DNA of 64,000 nucleotides from Akkermansia sp. (GTDB lineage Bacteria; Verrucomicrobiota; Verrucomicrobiia; Verrucomicrobiales; Akkermansiaceae): contig NZ_JAJBTT010000009.1 in assembly GCF_020860705.1 (NCBI RefSeq), positions 1 to 64,000 of the forward strand, in the 5' to 3' direction. The notes below the pieces were generated by a model. It was not told the origin of the DNA and searched no databases. It saw only the letters and a list, made by a program, of their open reading frames with translations. Both the position numbers and the translations under genes were made by a program. Within the stretch, counting starts at the first letter, position 1. Each line of letters begins with the position of its first letter. Shown here one piece after another: positions 32,030 through 42,240 of the stretch.

Positions 32030-34174
32030 TTAGTCGGCGTACTGTTCGTTGAGGGCTTCCATGATTTCCTTGGAGGCTTCCGGAATGTTGGTGCCGGGGC
32101 CGAAGATGGCTACCGCGCCGTGTTCCTTCAGGAAGTCATAGTCCTGGGCGGGAATGACGCCGCCGCAGAAGACCAGGATGTCAGGACGGCCCTGCTTCTT
32201 GAGTTCTTCCACAAGGGTGGGCAGAAGCACCTTGTGGCCTGCGGCCAGGGAGCTCATGCCGATCATGTGCACGTCGTTTTCAATCGCCATCTTGGCGGTT
32301 TCCTCCGGCGTCTGGAAGAGCGGGCCTACGTCCACGTCAAAGCCGAGGTCGGCATAGGCGGAGGAGACCACCTTGGCGCCGCGGTCGTGGCCGTCCTGGC
32401 CCATCTTGGCGACGAGGATGCGGGGACGACGTCCCGTGCGTTCGGCGAAGTCGTCCGTCATCTTGCGGACTTCCTCCACCAGCGGATCTTGACCATAGGA
32501 TTGAGCGTACACGCCGGTAATGAGTTTGATTGGTGCTTTATGGCGCCCGAAGTGTTTTTCCAGGGCGGAGGAAATTTCACCCAGGGAGGCGCGGGCCTTG
32601 GCCGCCTTGATGGCGAGGTCAAGGAGGTTGCCTTCACCCGTGCGGGCGCATTCGGACAGGGCTTCCAGAGCAGCTTCGCACGCGGCGGAGTCACGTTCCG
32701 CACGCAGCTTTTGCAGGCGGGCGATCTGGGCGTCCCGGACGGTGGTGTTGTCCACTTCCAGAATGTCGATCTTGGCTTCCTGTTCCAAACGGTACTTGTT
32801 GACGCCGATGATCGGCTCCTTGCCGGAGTCAATGGCAGCCTGGCGGCGTGCCGCGGCTTCTTCAATGCGCATCTTGGGCAGTCCTGTTTCAATGGCCTTT
32901 GCCATGCCGCCCAGTTTTTCCACTTCCTGAAGGTGGGCCCAGCCCTTGCGGATGAGCTCGTTGGTCAGGTATTCCACGTAGTAGGAACCGCCCCACGGGT
33001 CGATCACTTTACAAATGGTGGTTTCATCCTGCAGATGGAGCTGGGTGTTGCGGGCGATGCGGGCGGAGAAGTCCGTCGGCAGCGCGATCGCTTCGTCCAG
33101 GGAGTTCGTGTGTAGGGACTGCGTGTGGCCGCAGGCGGCGGCCAGGGCTTCAATGCAGGTGCGGGTCACGTTGTTGAACGGGTCCTGCTCCGTGAGGGAC
33201 CAGCCGGAAGTCTGGGAGTGCGTGCGCAGGGCCAGGGACTTCGGGTTCTTGGGGTTGAACTGCTTGATGAGCTTGGCCCACAGCACGCGTGCGGCGCGCA
33301 TCTTGGCCACTTCCATGAAGTAGTTCTTGCCCTGGGCCCAGAAGAAGGAAAGGCGCGGAGCGAAGGCGTCAATGTCAATGCCGGCCTTGATCCCGGTGCG
33401 CACATATTCCAGGCCGTCCGCAAGCGTGTACGCCATTTCCAGGTCCGCCGTGGCGCCGGCTTCCTGCATGTGGTAGCCGGAGATGGAAATGGAGTTGAAC
33501 TTGGGCATGTACTTGGAGGTGAACTCAAAGATGTCCGCAATGATCTTCATGGAAGGATCCGGCGGATAAATGTAGGTGTTGCGCACCATGTATTCCTTGA
33601 GGATGTCATTCTGGATCGTGCCGGAGAGCTGGTCCAGCGTGCAGCCCTGTTCCTGGGCCGCCACGATGTAGAAGGCCAGCACGGGAAGCACGGCGCCGTT
33701 CATGGTCATGGAGACGGACATCTTGTCCAGCGGAATACCCTTGAAGAGGATTTCCATGTCCAGGATGGAGTCTACGGCCACGCCGGCCTTGCCCACGTCA
33801 CCCACCACGCGGGGGTGGTCGGAGTCATAGCCGCGGTGCGTCGCCAGGTCAAAGGCGATGGAAAGCCCCTTCTGCCCGGCCGCCAGGTTGCGGCGGTAGA
33901 AGGCGTTGGATTCTTCCGCCGTGGAGAAGCCCGCGTACTGGCGCACCGTCCAGGGACGTGCGACGTACATGGTGGCGTACGGTCCGCGGAGGTTGGGGGC
34001 CACACCGGCCGTAAAGTCCAGGTGCAGGCAGTCGTCGTACACGTTTTCCGAGTAGGTGGGCGGTACGGGAATCTGTTCATTGGTCATCCAGGTTTCCGTT
34101 TCGGAAGCCGTGGTCTGGGCACCAGCCTTGATTTCAGGATAGGAGGCGGATGCAAAATCAGGAATATTGCTCAT
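32030..34174 (-). CDS. mutB: Methylmalonyl-CoA mutase, large (catalytic) subunit
   Basis: Adenosylcobalamin-dependent rearrangement of succinyl-CoA and (R)-methylmalonyl-CoA. It is central to propionate formation in this type of organism. The 714-aa protein has the substrate barrel with the N-terminal arm ([20 protein letters not shown]), [40 protein letters not shown], and [22 protein letters not shown]-terminal cobalamin domain has DxHxxG ([10 protein letters not shown], near residue 593). All catalytic landmarks are present. The gene lies 23 bases downstream of the small subunit. Confidence 0.97.
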   Translation of the reverse strand: MSNIPDFASASYPEIKAGAQTTASETETWMTNEQIPVPPTYSENVYDDCLHLDFTAGVAPNLRGPYATMYVARPWTVRQYAGFSTAEESNAFYRRNLAAGQKGLSIAFDLATHRGYDSDHPRVVGDVGKAGVAVDSILDMEILFKGIPLDKMSVSMTMNGAVLPVLAFYIVAAQEQGCTLDQLSGTIQNDILKEYMVRNTYIYPPDPSMKIIADIFEFTSKYMPKFNSISISGYHMQEAGATADLEMAYTLADGLEYVRTGIKAGIDIDAFAPRLSFFWAQGKNYFMEVAKMRAARVLWAKLIKQFNPKNPKSLALRTHSQTSGWSLTEQDPFNNVTRTCIEALAAACGHTQSLHTNSLDEAIALPTDFSARIARNTQLHLQDETTICKVIDPWGGSYYVEYLTNELIRKGWAHLQEVEKLGGMAKAIETGLPKMRIEEAAARRQAAIDSGKEPIIGVNKYRLEQEAKIDILEVDNTTVRDAQIARLQKLRAERDSAACEAALEALSECARTGEGNLLDLAIKAAKARASLGEISSALEKHFGRHKAPIKLITGVYAQSYGQDPLVEEVRKMTDDFAERTGRRPRILVAKMGQDGHDRGAKVVSSAYADLGFDVDVGPLFQTPEETAKMAIENDVHMIGMSSLAAGHKVLLPTLVEELKKQGRPDILVFCGGVIPAQDYDFLKEHGAVAIFGPGTNIPEASKEIMEALNEQYAD

Positions 34175-34197
34175 TGAATGAAATAGGTTGGTGGTTT

Positions 34198-36252
34198 TTA
34201 GAGGCCGATCTTGTTCTGGATAGCTTCAACGGTGTTGTAGCAGTTGGCCTTGACATGGATGAAGATATCCACGCCGGCTTCCTTGAACGCTTCCACATGG
34301 TCGGCCGGATAACCGGCGAGGGCCACCATCATGTCCGGTTTGATTTCGTTGAGCGCCTTGCAGAAGGCGGGAACGATTTCCGGATAGGTGTCGTCCGTGG
34401 AGCAGATTACGCACACGGCGCAGCCGCTTTCCGCGGCGCCTCTGGCCGCATCTTCCGGAGTCTGGAAGCCGGACGGGTAAACCACGTCCAGACCGCCGGC
34501 CCGCAGGAAGTCGCGGGAGAAGTCCGCACGGGCCTTGTGCTGGCGCAGCGGTCCCATGTTCGCAAAGAACACCATCGGGCGGGAGCCTTTTTCCTGCACC
34601 CAGGCGTCAGCCTTGGCAAGCAGGGATTCAAAGCGTTCCGCCAGGCGGCGCTTCGGCAGGGCTTCGATTTCCAGCGGCGCACCGCACTTGCAGTCGGCGC
34701 CGGCCACCAGGGCCTTGTTAATCAGACAGGTGGAGAAGCCTTCCCCGGCAGCCTTGCAGGCGGAATCCACGCTCATTTCCACGTTCGGAAGCTGTACGTC
34801 CGCATTCTTGCAGCAACCGTGCCCCTTGGAGGCGGAGCATCCGGCGCCTTCCGGCGTTTCCAGCTTTTTCTCCGTCAGGTTGACGTACTGGTTGACGCCC
34901 ACGATGGACTGGCGGCGCTGGTCGGCCAGTTCATACCGCTTGGCGGCGGTGGCGTTCACGCTCTTCTGAATGGTACCGGCCTGGAGGGCCTTGATAACGC
35001 CGCCTTCCTTTTCAATACCCTGGAAGACGTTCCAGATGTTGCGGGAGGCTTCGTCCGTCAGGTTTTCCAGGTACCAGGAACCGCCGGCGGGGTCCACCAC
35101 CTTGTCCAGGTTGCATTCGCCCAGCAGTATCAGCGGGCAGTTGCGGGCGATGCGGCGGGAGAATTCGTCCGGCATGCGCACGGCCGCGTCAAAGGGCAGC
35201 ACGTCAATGCTGTCCACGCCGCCCATGATGGCGGAGAAGGCCTGGGCGGAACCGCGCAGAAGGTTGACCCAGGGATCCACCTTGGAAAGGGTCCAGAAGG
35301 AGGTGCGGGCATGAAGCTTGATTTTCGCGGCTTCTTCACTGCCGCCGCATTCCTTCACGATGATGGCCCAGAGTTCGCGCAGAGCGCGGATCTTGGCGAT
35401 TTCCAGGAACAGGTTGGCGCCGACGGAAACCGTAAAGCGCATGTGCGCGGCGGTTTCATCCACGGAGATGCCGCGTTCCTCCATGGCGCGAAGGTAGGCC
35501 ACGGCGGTCGCCAGCATGGCGCCCACTTCTTCAAAGGCGGAAGCGCCGGAGTCTGCGTAGGGCAGCCCGCTGACGCCGATGGTCTGGAAGGAGGGGGCAT
35601 TGGCGATGGCCCACTTGGTCATCACGGCCATCTGGTCATAGTAGGCGCAGATGCCCTTCCCTCCGCAGAGGGAACCCTTCATCACGGCTTTCCCCACCGG
35701 GTCGTACAGAACGCCGCCCTTGAGGTCCGCCGTATTGAAGCCGGCGGCCTTGTACGTGTTCAGGAACATGGAGAGCGTACCCAAACCGCAGGAGCCGGGC
35801 GTGATATACACGGGCTGCTTGTCCAGCTGGACGCCCTTGAGGGCGGTATCCCAGTCAGCCTGCTTGCGCAGCTTCAGGCCGCACTTGCAGTTGAGCTGGA
35901 CGTTCACGGCGGTCAGGCCGCGGTCCAGGTCATGCAGGAGCTTGCTGTTGAAATCTTCCGGAGTGGAGGCGGGAATGCTCTGGGCAATTTCGCAGGGCTT
36001 TTCCACATAGCCCAGGGCGCGCGTTCCGCGGCGGTACGGGAACTGCCCGGCAGGCATTACCGGAGCGTGTTCATCCCACTTGTTATAGATGGGATGCAGA
36101 GTGATTCCTTCCACAAGCTTGGTAAAAAGCTTCTTGTCAAAATCAGCCCCTTTCAAGGCAGCGACGGCTGCCTCACGCCATTCGGCGTAGGTGGCTGGTG
36201 CGAATTCTCCGAAGTCAACCTCCGGAGCCGTTGTTTTGTTTCCCTGTTGCAT
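34198..36252 (-). CDS. mutA: Methylmalonyl-CoA mutase, small subunit, with Cys-rich insert
   Basis: Non-catalytic partner of the large subunit, 684 aa against a usual ~620-640. It keeps the barrel architecture ([79 protein letters not shown]). The C-terminal B12-like domain lacks the DxHxxG loop, as expected. The extra length is a ~60-residue insert at ~465-527 that is rich in cysteine ([29 protein letters not shown]) with seven Cys, unlike textbook MutA. It could bind a metal or be a lineage-specific linker. It starts the two-gene operon. Confidence 0.94.
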   Translation of the reverse strand: MQQGNKTTAPEVDFGEFAPATYAEWREAAVAALKGADFDKKLFTKLVEGITLHPIYNKWDEHAPVMPAGQFPYRRGTRALGYVEKPCEIAQSIPASTPEDFNSKLLHDLDRGLTAVNVQLNCKCGLKLRKQADWDTALKGVQLDKQPVYITPGSCGLGTLSMFLNTYKAAGFNTADLKGGVLYDPVGKAVMKGSLCGGKGICAYYDQMAVMTKWAIANAPSFQTIGVSGLPYADSGASAFEEVGAMLATAVAYLRAMEERGISVDETAAHMRFTVSVGANLFLEIAKIRALRELWAIIVKECGGSEEAAKIKLHARTSFWTLSKVDPWVNLLRGSAQAFSAIMGGVDSIDVLPFDAAVRMPDEFSRRIARNCPLILLGECNLDKVVDPAGGSWYLENLTDEASRNIWNVFQGIEKEGGVIKALQAGTIQKSVNATAAKRYELADQRRQSIVGVNQYVNLTEKKLETPEGAGCSASKGHGCCKNADVQLPNVEMSVDSACKAAGEGFSTCLINKALVAGADCKCGAPLEIEALPKRRLAERFESLLAKADAWVQEKGSRPMVFFANMGPLRQHKARADFSRDFLRAGGLDVVYPSGFQTPEDAARGAAESGCAVCVICSTDDTYPEIVPAFCKALNEIKPDMMVALAGYPADHVEAFKEAGVDIFIHVKANCYNTVEAIQNKIGL

Positions 36253-36456
36253 GGCGAAGTCAATGGGTAAGGCCTATATGTTGGTTTTTAGTCATGCGCA
36301 AATCAGGCCAGATTTTAAAGCGCGGCGTTATTTTAGGAAATCAAACTATAAAGTCCAGCGATAAAAACACTTCAGACCCAATGCAGGAGAATTTGCCCCA
36401 TCACGCGCGGCAAGCTTGCAAAAACGATGTAAATGGCGTAGATACCGGGATTAAGC

Positions 36457-39075
36457 ATGCCCCCGTCAACTACCGTCAAACTCCCTGTCCAGCTGGTCAG
36501 GCAGCTTCACTCCTTCCGCCGCCGCCTCAGAACGGTCAAGATGCTGGAAGCCGCATGTCTTGCAGGCATTGCCGTGATTCTTTCCTACGTCCTCCTGTTC
36601 CTCTCCGACAGATTGTGGGAAACGCCTTCCGCCGTGGGCTGGATTCTTTTCTTCACCGCCGTGGCCGGCGTGGCGTTTTTCATCCCGTGGTGGAGTTTCC
36701 GGTGGGTGTGGCAACGGCGCACGGAAGCCCAGCTGGCGCGCCTGATTTCCCGGACGGATGCGGCCCTGGGAGACCGTCTCCTGGGCGTCATTGAACTGGA
36801 TTCTGAAAAACACGCATCCCATTACAGTTCTGAAAAGTTGAAGGTGGCCGCCATGGAACAGGTGGCCCGAGAGGTTTCCGCACGCGACCTGACGGTCAAC
36901 ATCCCCCGGCCCAGCCACAAGAAGTTGTTCATCCTGCTGGCCATCCTGGCTTTCTGCACCGCCGGCGTATGCCTGGTCACCCCGGAAGCGGCCGGGAACG
37001 CTCTGAAGCGCTGGCTCCGCCCGTTCAATCCTCCGGAACGCTATACGTTCACCCAGCTGGACCCCACGCCGGATTCCCTGGTCATCCCCCTGGGGGAAAG
37101 CTATCTGTATGAACTCAAACTGGCGGAGGCTACCAAGTCCCGCCCGGAAACCGGGGAATACTTCTTCCATAACAGGGTGCGCCAGCAGGCCCCCCTGACG
37201 GACGGCGCCTATAAAATCCATATTCCTCCCATGCAGCAGGCGGACAAGCTGGAGTTTTCTGCGGGAGACGTCGTGCGCCGCCTGAAAATCATTCCGAAGG
37301 CCCGCCCCTCCTTGCTGGGAGCTACGGCCACCGTGGCCTATCCCTCCTATATGGCACGTCCCGAAGGCCACGAAGCCATGCGCGCCGGCGTCATTTCATC
37401 CCCGGAAGGGTCCACGCTCACGCTGAAAGTAACCGCTTCCCAGCATTTGGCATCCGCATCCACCACGAAGGGCAAGCCGCTGCAAGTGGAAGGGAGCAGC
37501 GTCATCATTCCGGACATCCACCTGGAAAAGGACCCGGAGGAGATAGAGCTGACCTGGACGGACCGTGACGGGCTGGCGGCATCCCAGCCCGTCCGGATCC
37601 GCCTGGAACCCATTGAGGACAAGCAGCCGTCCATTTACCTGAGAGGCGGGGAGAATGACCGCCACGTCCTGGAAGACACCAGCATTGAACTGGAAGTGGA
37701 GGCGGCGGACGATTTCGGACTCCGGGAAATGGGGGTGGAATGGCAGGGGGAAAAATCCTTTTACGATGACGAACAGGACGGAGGAACGGCTCCGGACCCG
37801 GTCAAGGCGGAAAAACCCGTTCCCGGCCTGCGCGGGGAAAAGGTTCTGGCAAACGGCCATCCCACGCAGACCAGCTTGAAAGGGACGTACCTGTTCCAGG
37901 CCAGGGCGCTGAAACTCTCCCCCCAGCGCGTGGTCGTGCGCGGCTTCACGCAGGATTACAAGCCCGGAGGTAAGCGCGTTTATTCGGAACCCATGATCAT
38001 TTTCGTCCTCTCCAAATCAGAGCACGCCCAGATGATCCGCAATGAACTGGAACGCATCACCAGCGAGCTGGAAGGCATGATCCGCCGCATGGACGCCATG
38101 GCGGACGAGGCGAAGCGCCTGAAAGGGATGGAAAACAACGAACTGAAAAATTCGCAGGTTCAGGAACGCCTGCACGCCCTGGCTGACGAAGAGCAGACCA
38201 ACAGGCGAGAATTGAGCGAATTGCTCAACCGCTCGGAAAACCTGTTCAAGGAGGCCTCCCGCAATTCCCAGATCGACCCGGCCGGCATGAAGGAATTCAT
38301 GAAGGGCATCTCCATGCTGAAACCCATCCCCAACGGTCCCATGAAGAAGGCGCAGACGCAGTTCCGGAATTCCGCCTCTGAAAACCGCTCTGCACAGGAA
38401 AGCCGGAAAGACCTGGATGACGGGGAGAATTCCCACTCCAACGCCACCCAGGCCCTGAAAGACGCCATGAACCAGCTTGCCAAATCCGCGCAGGACATGG
38501 AAGCCAGCACCTTTGTGGCGCGCCTCAAGCAGGCCGCGGCCAAGGAGGATTCCATCGCGAACGCCTTGGCTGGACAGATCAATATCATTGTGGGCATGAC
38601 CATGGATGAACTGGACCCCTCCACCAAGCGGGAGATGGAAACCATCGCCACCCTTCAAAACGCCTCCACGCAGGACATCGGCTGGATTCTGGAAGATCTC
38701 AGTTATTACAAGTCCCGTACGGGAGAACGCATTTACAGCGACCTGTACAACCAGATGAACGCCTTTTCCCTCCGGGAGAAACTGGACCTGGTGCACGGCA
38801 ACATCCTGAACGCGATCACGGCCCGCTCCATTGACGAATCCCGCCTGTATGCCTCCACCCTCCTCCACTGGGCCAAGCTGATAGACGACTACAAGAAGAG
38901 CCGTAATGACGGTGGCGGAGGTGATGGCGGCGGCGACCAAGGCTCCATTTCCGACGCCGAGTTCGAATTCATGCTGAAGATCATCCGCATGATCCAGCAG
39001 GAACAGGACATCCGCATGCGCACCCGCGCCGCCGAACAGGAACACCGCAAAACCCTTACTCCACCCGCCCCATGA
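36457..39075 (+). CDS. Large membrane protein with coiled-coil region, DUF4175-like
   Basis: 872 aa. The N-terminal region has three membrane spans: ~30-55 (MLEAACLAGIAVILSYVLLF), ~60-80 (VGWILFFTAVAGVAFFIPWW) and ~150-170 (KLFILLAILAFCTAGVCLVT). A conserved block between them (ARLISRTDAALGDRLLGVIE) is typical of DUF4175-type proteins. The middle (~200-520) is beta-rich. Residues ~525-830 are highly charged helices with coiled-coil character, and a GGGGDGGGD linker precedes the end. It heads a compact five-gene operon and overlaps the next gene by four bases. Function unknown; a scaffold in the envelope is an inference. Confidence 0.75.
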   Translation: MPPSTTVKLPVQLVRQLHSFRRRLRTVKMLEAACLAGIAVILSYVLLFLSDRLWETPSAVGWILFFTAVAGVAFFIPWWSFRWVWQRRTEAQLARLISRTDAALGDRLLGVIELDSEKHASHYSSEKLKVAAMEQVAREVSARDLTVNIPRPSHKKLFILLAILAFCTAGVCLVTPEAAGNALKRWLRPFNPPERYTFTQLDPTPDSLVIPLGESYLYELKLAEATKSRPETGEYFFHNRVRQQAPLTDGAYKIHIPPMQQADKLEFSAGDVVRRLKIIPKARPSLLGATATVAYPSYMARPEGHEAMRAGVISSPEGSTLTLKVTASQHLASASTTKGKPLQVEGSSVIIPDIHLEKDPEEIELTWTDRDGLAASQPVRIRLEPIEDKQPSIYLRGGENDRHVLEDTSIELEVEAADDFGLREMGVEWQGEKSFYDDEQDGGTAPDPVKAEKPVPGLRGEKVLANGHPTQTSLKGTYLFQARALKLSPQRVVVRGFTQDYKPGGKRVYSEPMIIFVLSKSEHAQMIRNELERITSELEGMIRRMDAMADEAKRLKGMENNELKNSQVQERLHALADEEQTNRRELSELLNRSENLFKEASRNSQIDPAGMKEFMKGISMLKPIPNGPMKKAQTQFRNSASENRSAQESRKDLDDGENSHSNATQALKDAMNQLAKSAQDMEASTFVARLKQAAAKEDSIANALAGQINIIVGMTMDELDPSTKREMETIATLQNASTQDIGWILEDLSYYKSRTGERIYSDLYNQMNAFSLREKLDLVHGNILNAITARSIDESRLYASTLLHWAKLIDDYKKSRNDGGGGDGGGDQGSISDAEFEFMLKIIRMIQQEQDIRMRTRAAEQEHRKTLTPPAP

Positions 39076-39731
39076 ACGCCGTTACCCTGCCAGCCGTCAT
39101 CCTGGCGCTTTCCCTGCCTTGCTCCGCCGCTCCGGGATCCGCTCCGGAATATTCCGCCAAACACAAGGAGACGGCCTCCAAGCTGGCCGGACAGCAGGAT
39201 GAACTCCAGGCGGACACCTCCGACCTCATCATGGGAGAAACCAACGAGGAAGTGGTGGAACTGTTGAAAAAATGCCGCCATGCCATGAATGACGCCGTAG
39301 ACCTGCTGGAAGTTTACAACACCGGAGGCCAGACGCTGGCGGCCCAGACGGACGTGATTGAACTGATCTACCAGGCCGCCAAGGCCAAAATGACGGGAGC
39401 GGGAGGCGAACCCAAGCCGGGAGGCCAGGCCCTGATGGACATGCTACGCCAGCTTCTGGGCATGGACGGCGATTCCCAGGCCATGGAACAGCAGGAAGGG
39501 GATGGGAATGGAGAAGGACAGAGCGGTTCCCAGAAAGGCCAGGGAAGCAATCCCGGACACGGCCCTAACGGAAAATCCAACATGGCTTCCATCCAGGAAA
39601 AGGGCGTTTCCAATCCGGACATGGCTACGGAAACACGCTCCGTCCCCAAATCCACCGGCATGTCTACGGACGACATGCCGTCCGAATTCCGCAAGGCGTT
39701 GGACGCCTATAATAAAACCCTTCAGAAATAA
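39072..39731 (+). CDS. Secreted Gly/Gln-rich protein of unknown function
   Basis: 219 aa with a signal peptide (MNAVTLPAVILALSLPCSAA). A helical segment follows (KETASKLAGQQDELQADTSD... VVELLKKCRHAMNDAVDLLE), then a low-complexity linker (EGDGNGEGQSGSQKGQGSNP) and a short C-terminal helix (PSEFRKALDAYNKTLQK). The start codon overlaps the stop of the upstream membrane-protein gene (ATGA). The helical and disordered layout suggests an interaction partner of the coiled-coil protein. No family recognised. Confidence 0.7.
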   Translation: MNAVTLPAVILALSLPCSAAPGSAPEYSAKHKETASKLAGQQDELQADTSDLIMGETNEEVVELLKKCRHAMNDAVDLLEVYNTGGQTLAAQTDVIELIYQAAKAKMTGAGGEPKPGGQALMDMLRQLLGMDGDSQAMEQQEGDGNGEGQSGSQKGQGSNPGHGPNGKSNMASIQEKGVSNPDMATETRSVPKSTGMSTDDMPSEFRKALDAYNKTLQK

Positions 39732-39789
39732 CATACGTCCCTCGCCGGACGGCTTCTATCCATGAATGAACACTAACCCCGCTTCACCC

Positions 39790-40794
39790 ATGAAAAAGAT
39801 CATCAGCCTGCTTACCTTTCTGCTCGCCTTCTGCACGGCCGCCGCTCCTCAGAACGCCGCAGCCCAATCCTCCTCCCCCAGGAACTCCTCTCCCGTGCCT
39901 CCCCAAGTGGAGCTGATGTACGTGAAAGGGCTCAGGTACCTCCAGAACGCCCAGAAAGCGGACGGCACTTATGAAGGAACCTACGGGCAGGAGCCCGGCA
40001 TCATCGGCTTCTGCCTCATGTCCGTTCTAGCCCACGGGGACGACCCAAACACGGGTCCGTACGCCACCATGGTCCGCCGCTGCGTGAATTACATCCTGTC
40101 CAAGCAAAACAGGGGCTCCGGCTACATCGGTGATTCCATGTACACGCACGGATTCGCCACCCTGGCGCTGGCGGAGGCCTACGGCATGGTGCGGGACGAC
40201 CGCATAGGCCCGGCCCTCCGGAAAGCCGTAACCCTGACGCTGACCGCCCAGAAGAGGAACAAGACGGGAGGCTGGCGTTATTCCCCGGAGTCCACGGACG
40301 CGGACAGCACGGTAACCGGCTGCCAGATCGTCTCCCTGTTCGCGGCGCGCAACGCGGGCATTCCCGTTCCGGACGAGGCCTTTGAACGCGGCCTCAAGTA
40401 CATGGCCTCCTGCCGTGACAAGAAAGGCGCCTACGGTTATACCGGGCCGTCCGGCCCCCGCGTCACCCTCACGGCCATCGGCTCCCTGACCCTGTCCCTG
40501 GCGCGCCTCAAGACGGACCCGTCCTTCAAGGATTCCCTGGCCTTTCTGAAAAAGAACCTGAATTACCGGGATTCCTCCTATCCGTTCTATTTCGAATATT
40601 ACATGTCCCAGGCCCTGTTCCATGCGGACCAGGAGGTCTGGAAGGAATGGAATTACAAAAACATGCGCTACCTGGGGGCTTCCCAGGCCCCCAACGGTTC
40701 CTGGCTCTCTGAAAACTCCGCCGCATATTCCACCTCCGCGGCCCTGCTCTCCCTGGCTCTCAACTACAGATTTTTACCCATCTATGAACAATAG
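39790..40794 (+). CDS. Secreted alpha/alpha-toroid (prenyltransferase/squalene cyclase-like repeat) protein
   Basis: 334 aa with a signal peptide (MKKIISLLTFLLAFCTAAAP). The mature part is a series of helical hairpins with QW-like motifs: LRYLQNAQKADGTYEGTYGQ, LTAQKRNKTGGWRYSPES, MRYLGASQAPNGSWLSENSA. These place it in the prenyltransferase/squalene-oxidase repeat superfamily. The catalytic DxDD of squalene-hopene cyclases is not intact (TDADSTVTG occupies the similar position), and the protein is exported, so binding rather than terpene cyclisation is more likely. An alternative start is at 39766. It overlaps the next gene by 11 bases. Confidence 0.82.
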   Translation: MKKIISLLTFLLAFCTAAAPQNAAAQSSSPRNSSPVPPQVELMYVKGLRYLQNAQKADGTYEGTYGQEPGIIGFCLMSVLAHGDDPNTGPYATMVRRCVNYILSKQNRGSGYIGDSMYTHGFATLALAEAYGMVRDDRIGPALRKAVTLTLTAQKRNKTGGWRYSPESTDADSTVTGCQIVSLFAARNAGIPVPDEAFERGLKYMASCRDKKGAYGYTGPSGPRVTLTAIGSLTLSLARLKTDPSFKDSLAFLKKNLNYRDSSYPFYFEYYMSQALFHADQEVWKEWNYKNMRYLGASQAPNGSWLSENSAAYSTSAALLSLALNYRFLPIYEQ

Positions 40795-42229
40795 AATACG
40801 CCTTTCCCTCCTGCTGGCTCCGGCCTGCCTGCTGACCGCCTGGGCCAATTCCGTGGTAGACGTGGTCACGGACGACAACTACCGCCTCCGCGGAGAGATC
40901 GTCTCCTACGGCAAGCAGGGCATCGTCATCAAGCATCCATCCATGCGCCAGAATGCGGTCATCCTCCCGTCGGAAATCCGTGCGCTTTATTTTACCGGAA
41001 CTTCCACACCGGACCTGCACGCCAGGGACAAGATTTTCATGGCTACCGGGCACCGGGACATCATCCCCTGCAATATCATCTCCATCACGCCGGACAAGGT
41101 GCAGTACCGGGACATGCTGGGCAATGAACGCTCCATTCCCCGCAGCCAGGTAGCCGGTTTCCGCCTGAATACGCTTCAGGAAAAGGGTTTCTGGCAGGAA
41201 CCGCTGGTTTTTGACAACAGCTGGGTGTATTCCGGCAGCAAGGGGGAGAACGATTACCGCTCCAAATCCGGGAAAAAACTGATCATTGCCCTGAAGCCTA
41301 AAATCCAGGGTGACAAGTACCAGTACAGGCTGGGCAACAGCGACTATCCCACCTGGACGCCCCTGTACAAGAATATCGGGCTGGATCCCACCTCCTTCAC
41401 GTTCCGCACCACCATGACGATGGACGGCAATAATGACCGCACCGGCATTGTCTTCTGCTTCGGAGGGAACGAGAATACCGCCTTCCGGTCCAATTCCGGC
41501 AGCAGCCTCAACAGGCTCATGCTGAGCATCTCCCCAAGCAAATGCACTCTTCTCAGGGAACAGAAGTCCGGCATCATCGTCCTGGGGGAAGTGGATATCC
41601 CCGCCCCCACCCTGACGGAAGGAGTGGACATCAGGCTGACAGCCTCCCGGCAGGGAGAGCATGAACAGGTTTACGAGTTGCTGGTGGGCGACCTGCCTCC
41701 CAGGCTGATGACGGACCCCAGCCCCCCGGAACAGCCCCTGGAAGGGGATGCCTTCGGCCTTCAGATGGAAGGGCACGTCTCCCTTACCATCAGCAAGCTT
41801 GCGCTTTCTTCCATCACACTGAGCGCTAAATCCGTAACTAAAAACGGAAGCGTTGATACGGATCTCGTCCTGACCAAGGAGGAGGACGCCATTCCCGGCT
41901 CCGTCAGCGGCTACAACAGCAAAAACAAGACGCTGACCCTCTCCACAGACAAGGAGTATCCGGGCATTCCCCGTGAGCTTTCCATCCCCGCCAAGTATCT
42001 GGACACGGTCTTTTTTGCAGAACAGAACAAGAAAGGGGACTCTCCCGCTTCCGCCTGCCACAGCATCCTGATGAAAGACGGCTCCCGCCTGCATGGTGAT
42101 ATCCTGAGCATGGATTCCGTCAAAATTGTCCTGCGGCATCCGCAGCTTGGGCAGCTTTCCCTGCCCCTGAAAAATATCACCCGCGTGGAATTCCAGAATT
42201 CCGCTCAGCCCTCCCGCTCCACTCCCTGA
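40784..42229 (+). CDS. Secreted protein with repeated ~45-residue beta motif and LamG-like core
   Basis: 481 aa with a signal peptide (IRLSLLLAPACLLTAWA). A repeated pattern, in which strands with 'DG/D.hxG' precede 'G.h.hP...h..h.F', appears at ~23-70, ~82-127, ~375-415 and ~430-472 (for example KDGSRLHGDILSMDSVKIVL ending LPLKNITRVEF). The centre (~195-340) resembles a LamG/concanavalin-like jelly roll (SFTFRTTMTMDGNNDRTGIV). It starts inside the end of the toroid-protein gene. The neighbour at 42241 has the same layout, which suggests an ancient duplication. Function unknown; surface polysaccharide or envelope binding is an inference. Confidence 0.7.
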   Translation: MNNRIRLSLLLAPACLLTAWANSVVDVVTDDNYRLRGEIVSYGKQGIVIKHPSMRQNAVILPSEIRALYFTGTSTPDLHARDKIFMATGHRDIIPCNIISITPDKVQYRDMLGNERSIPRSQVAGFRLNTLQEKGFWQEPLVFDNSWVYSGSKGENDYRSKSGKKLIIALKPKIQGDKYQYRLGNSDYPTWTPLYKNIGLDPTSFTFRTTMTMDGNNDRTGIVFCFGGNENTAFRSNSGSSLNRLMLSISPSKCTLLREQKSGIIVLGEVDIPAPTLTEGVDIRLTASRQGEHEQVYELLVGDLPPRLMTDPSPPEQPLEGDAFGLQMEGHVSLTISKLALSSITLSAKSVTKNGSVDTDLVLTKEEDAIPGSVSGYNSKNKTLTLSTDKEYPGIPRELSIPAKYLDTVFFAEQNKKGDSPASACHSILMKDGSRLHGDILSMDSVKIVLRHPQLGQLSLPLKNITRVEFQNSAQPSRSTP

Positions 42230-42240
42230 TGCCTCCTGCC

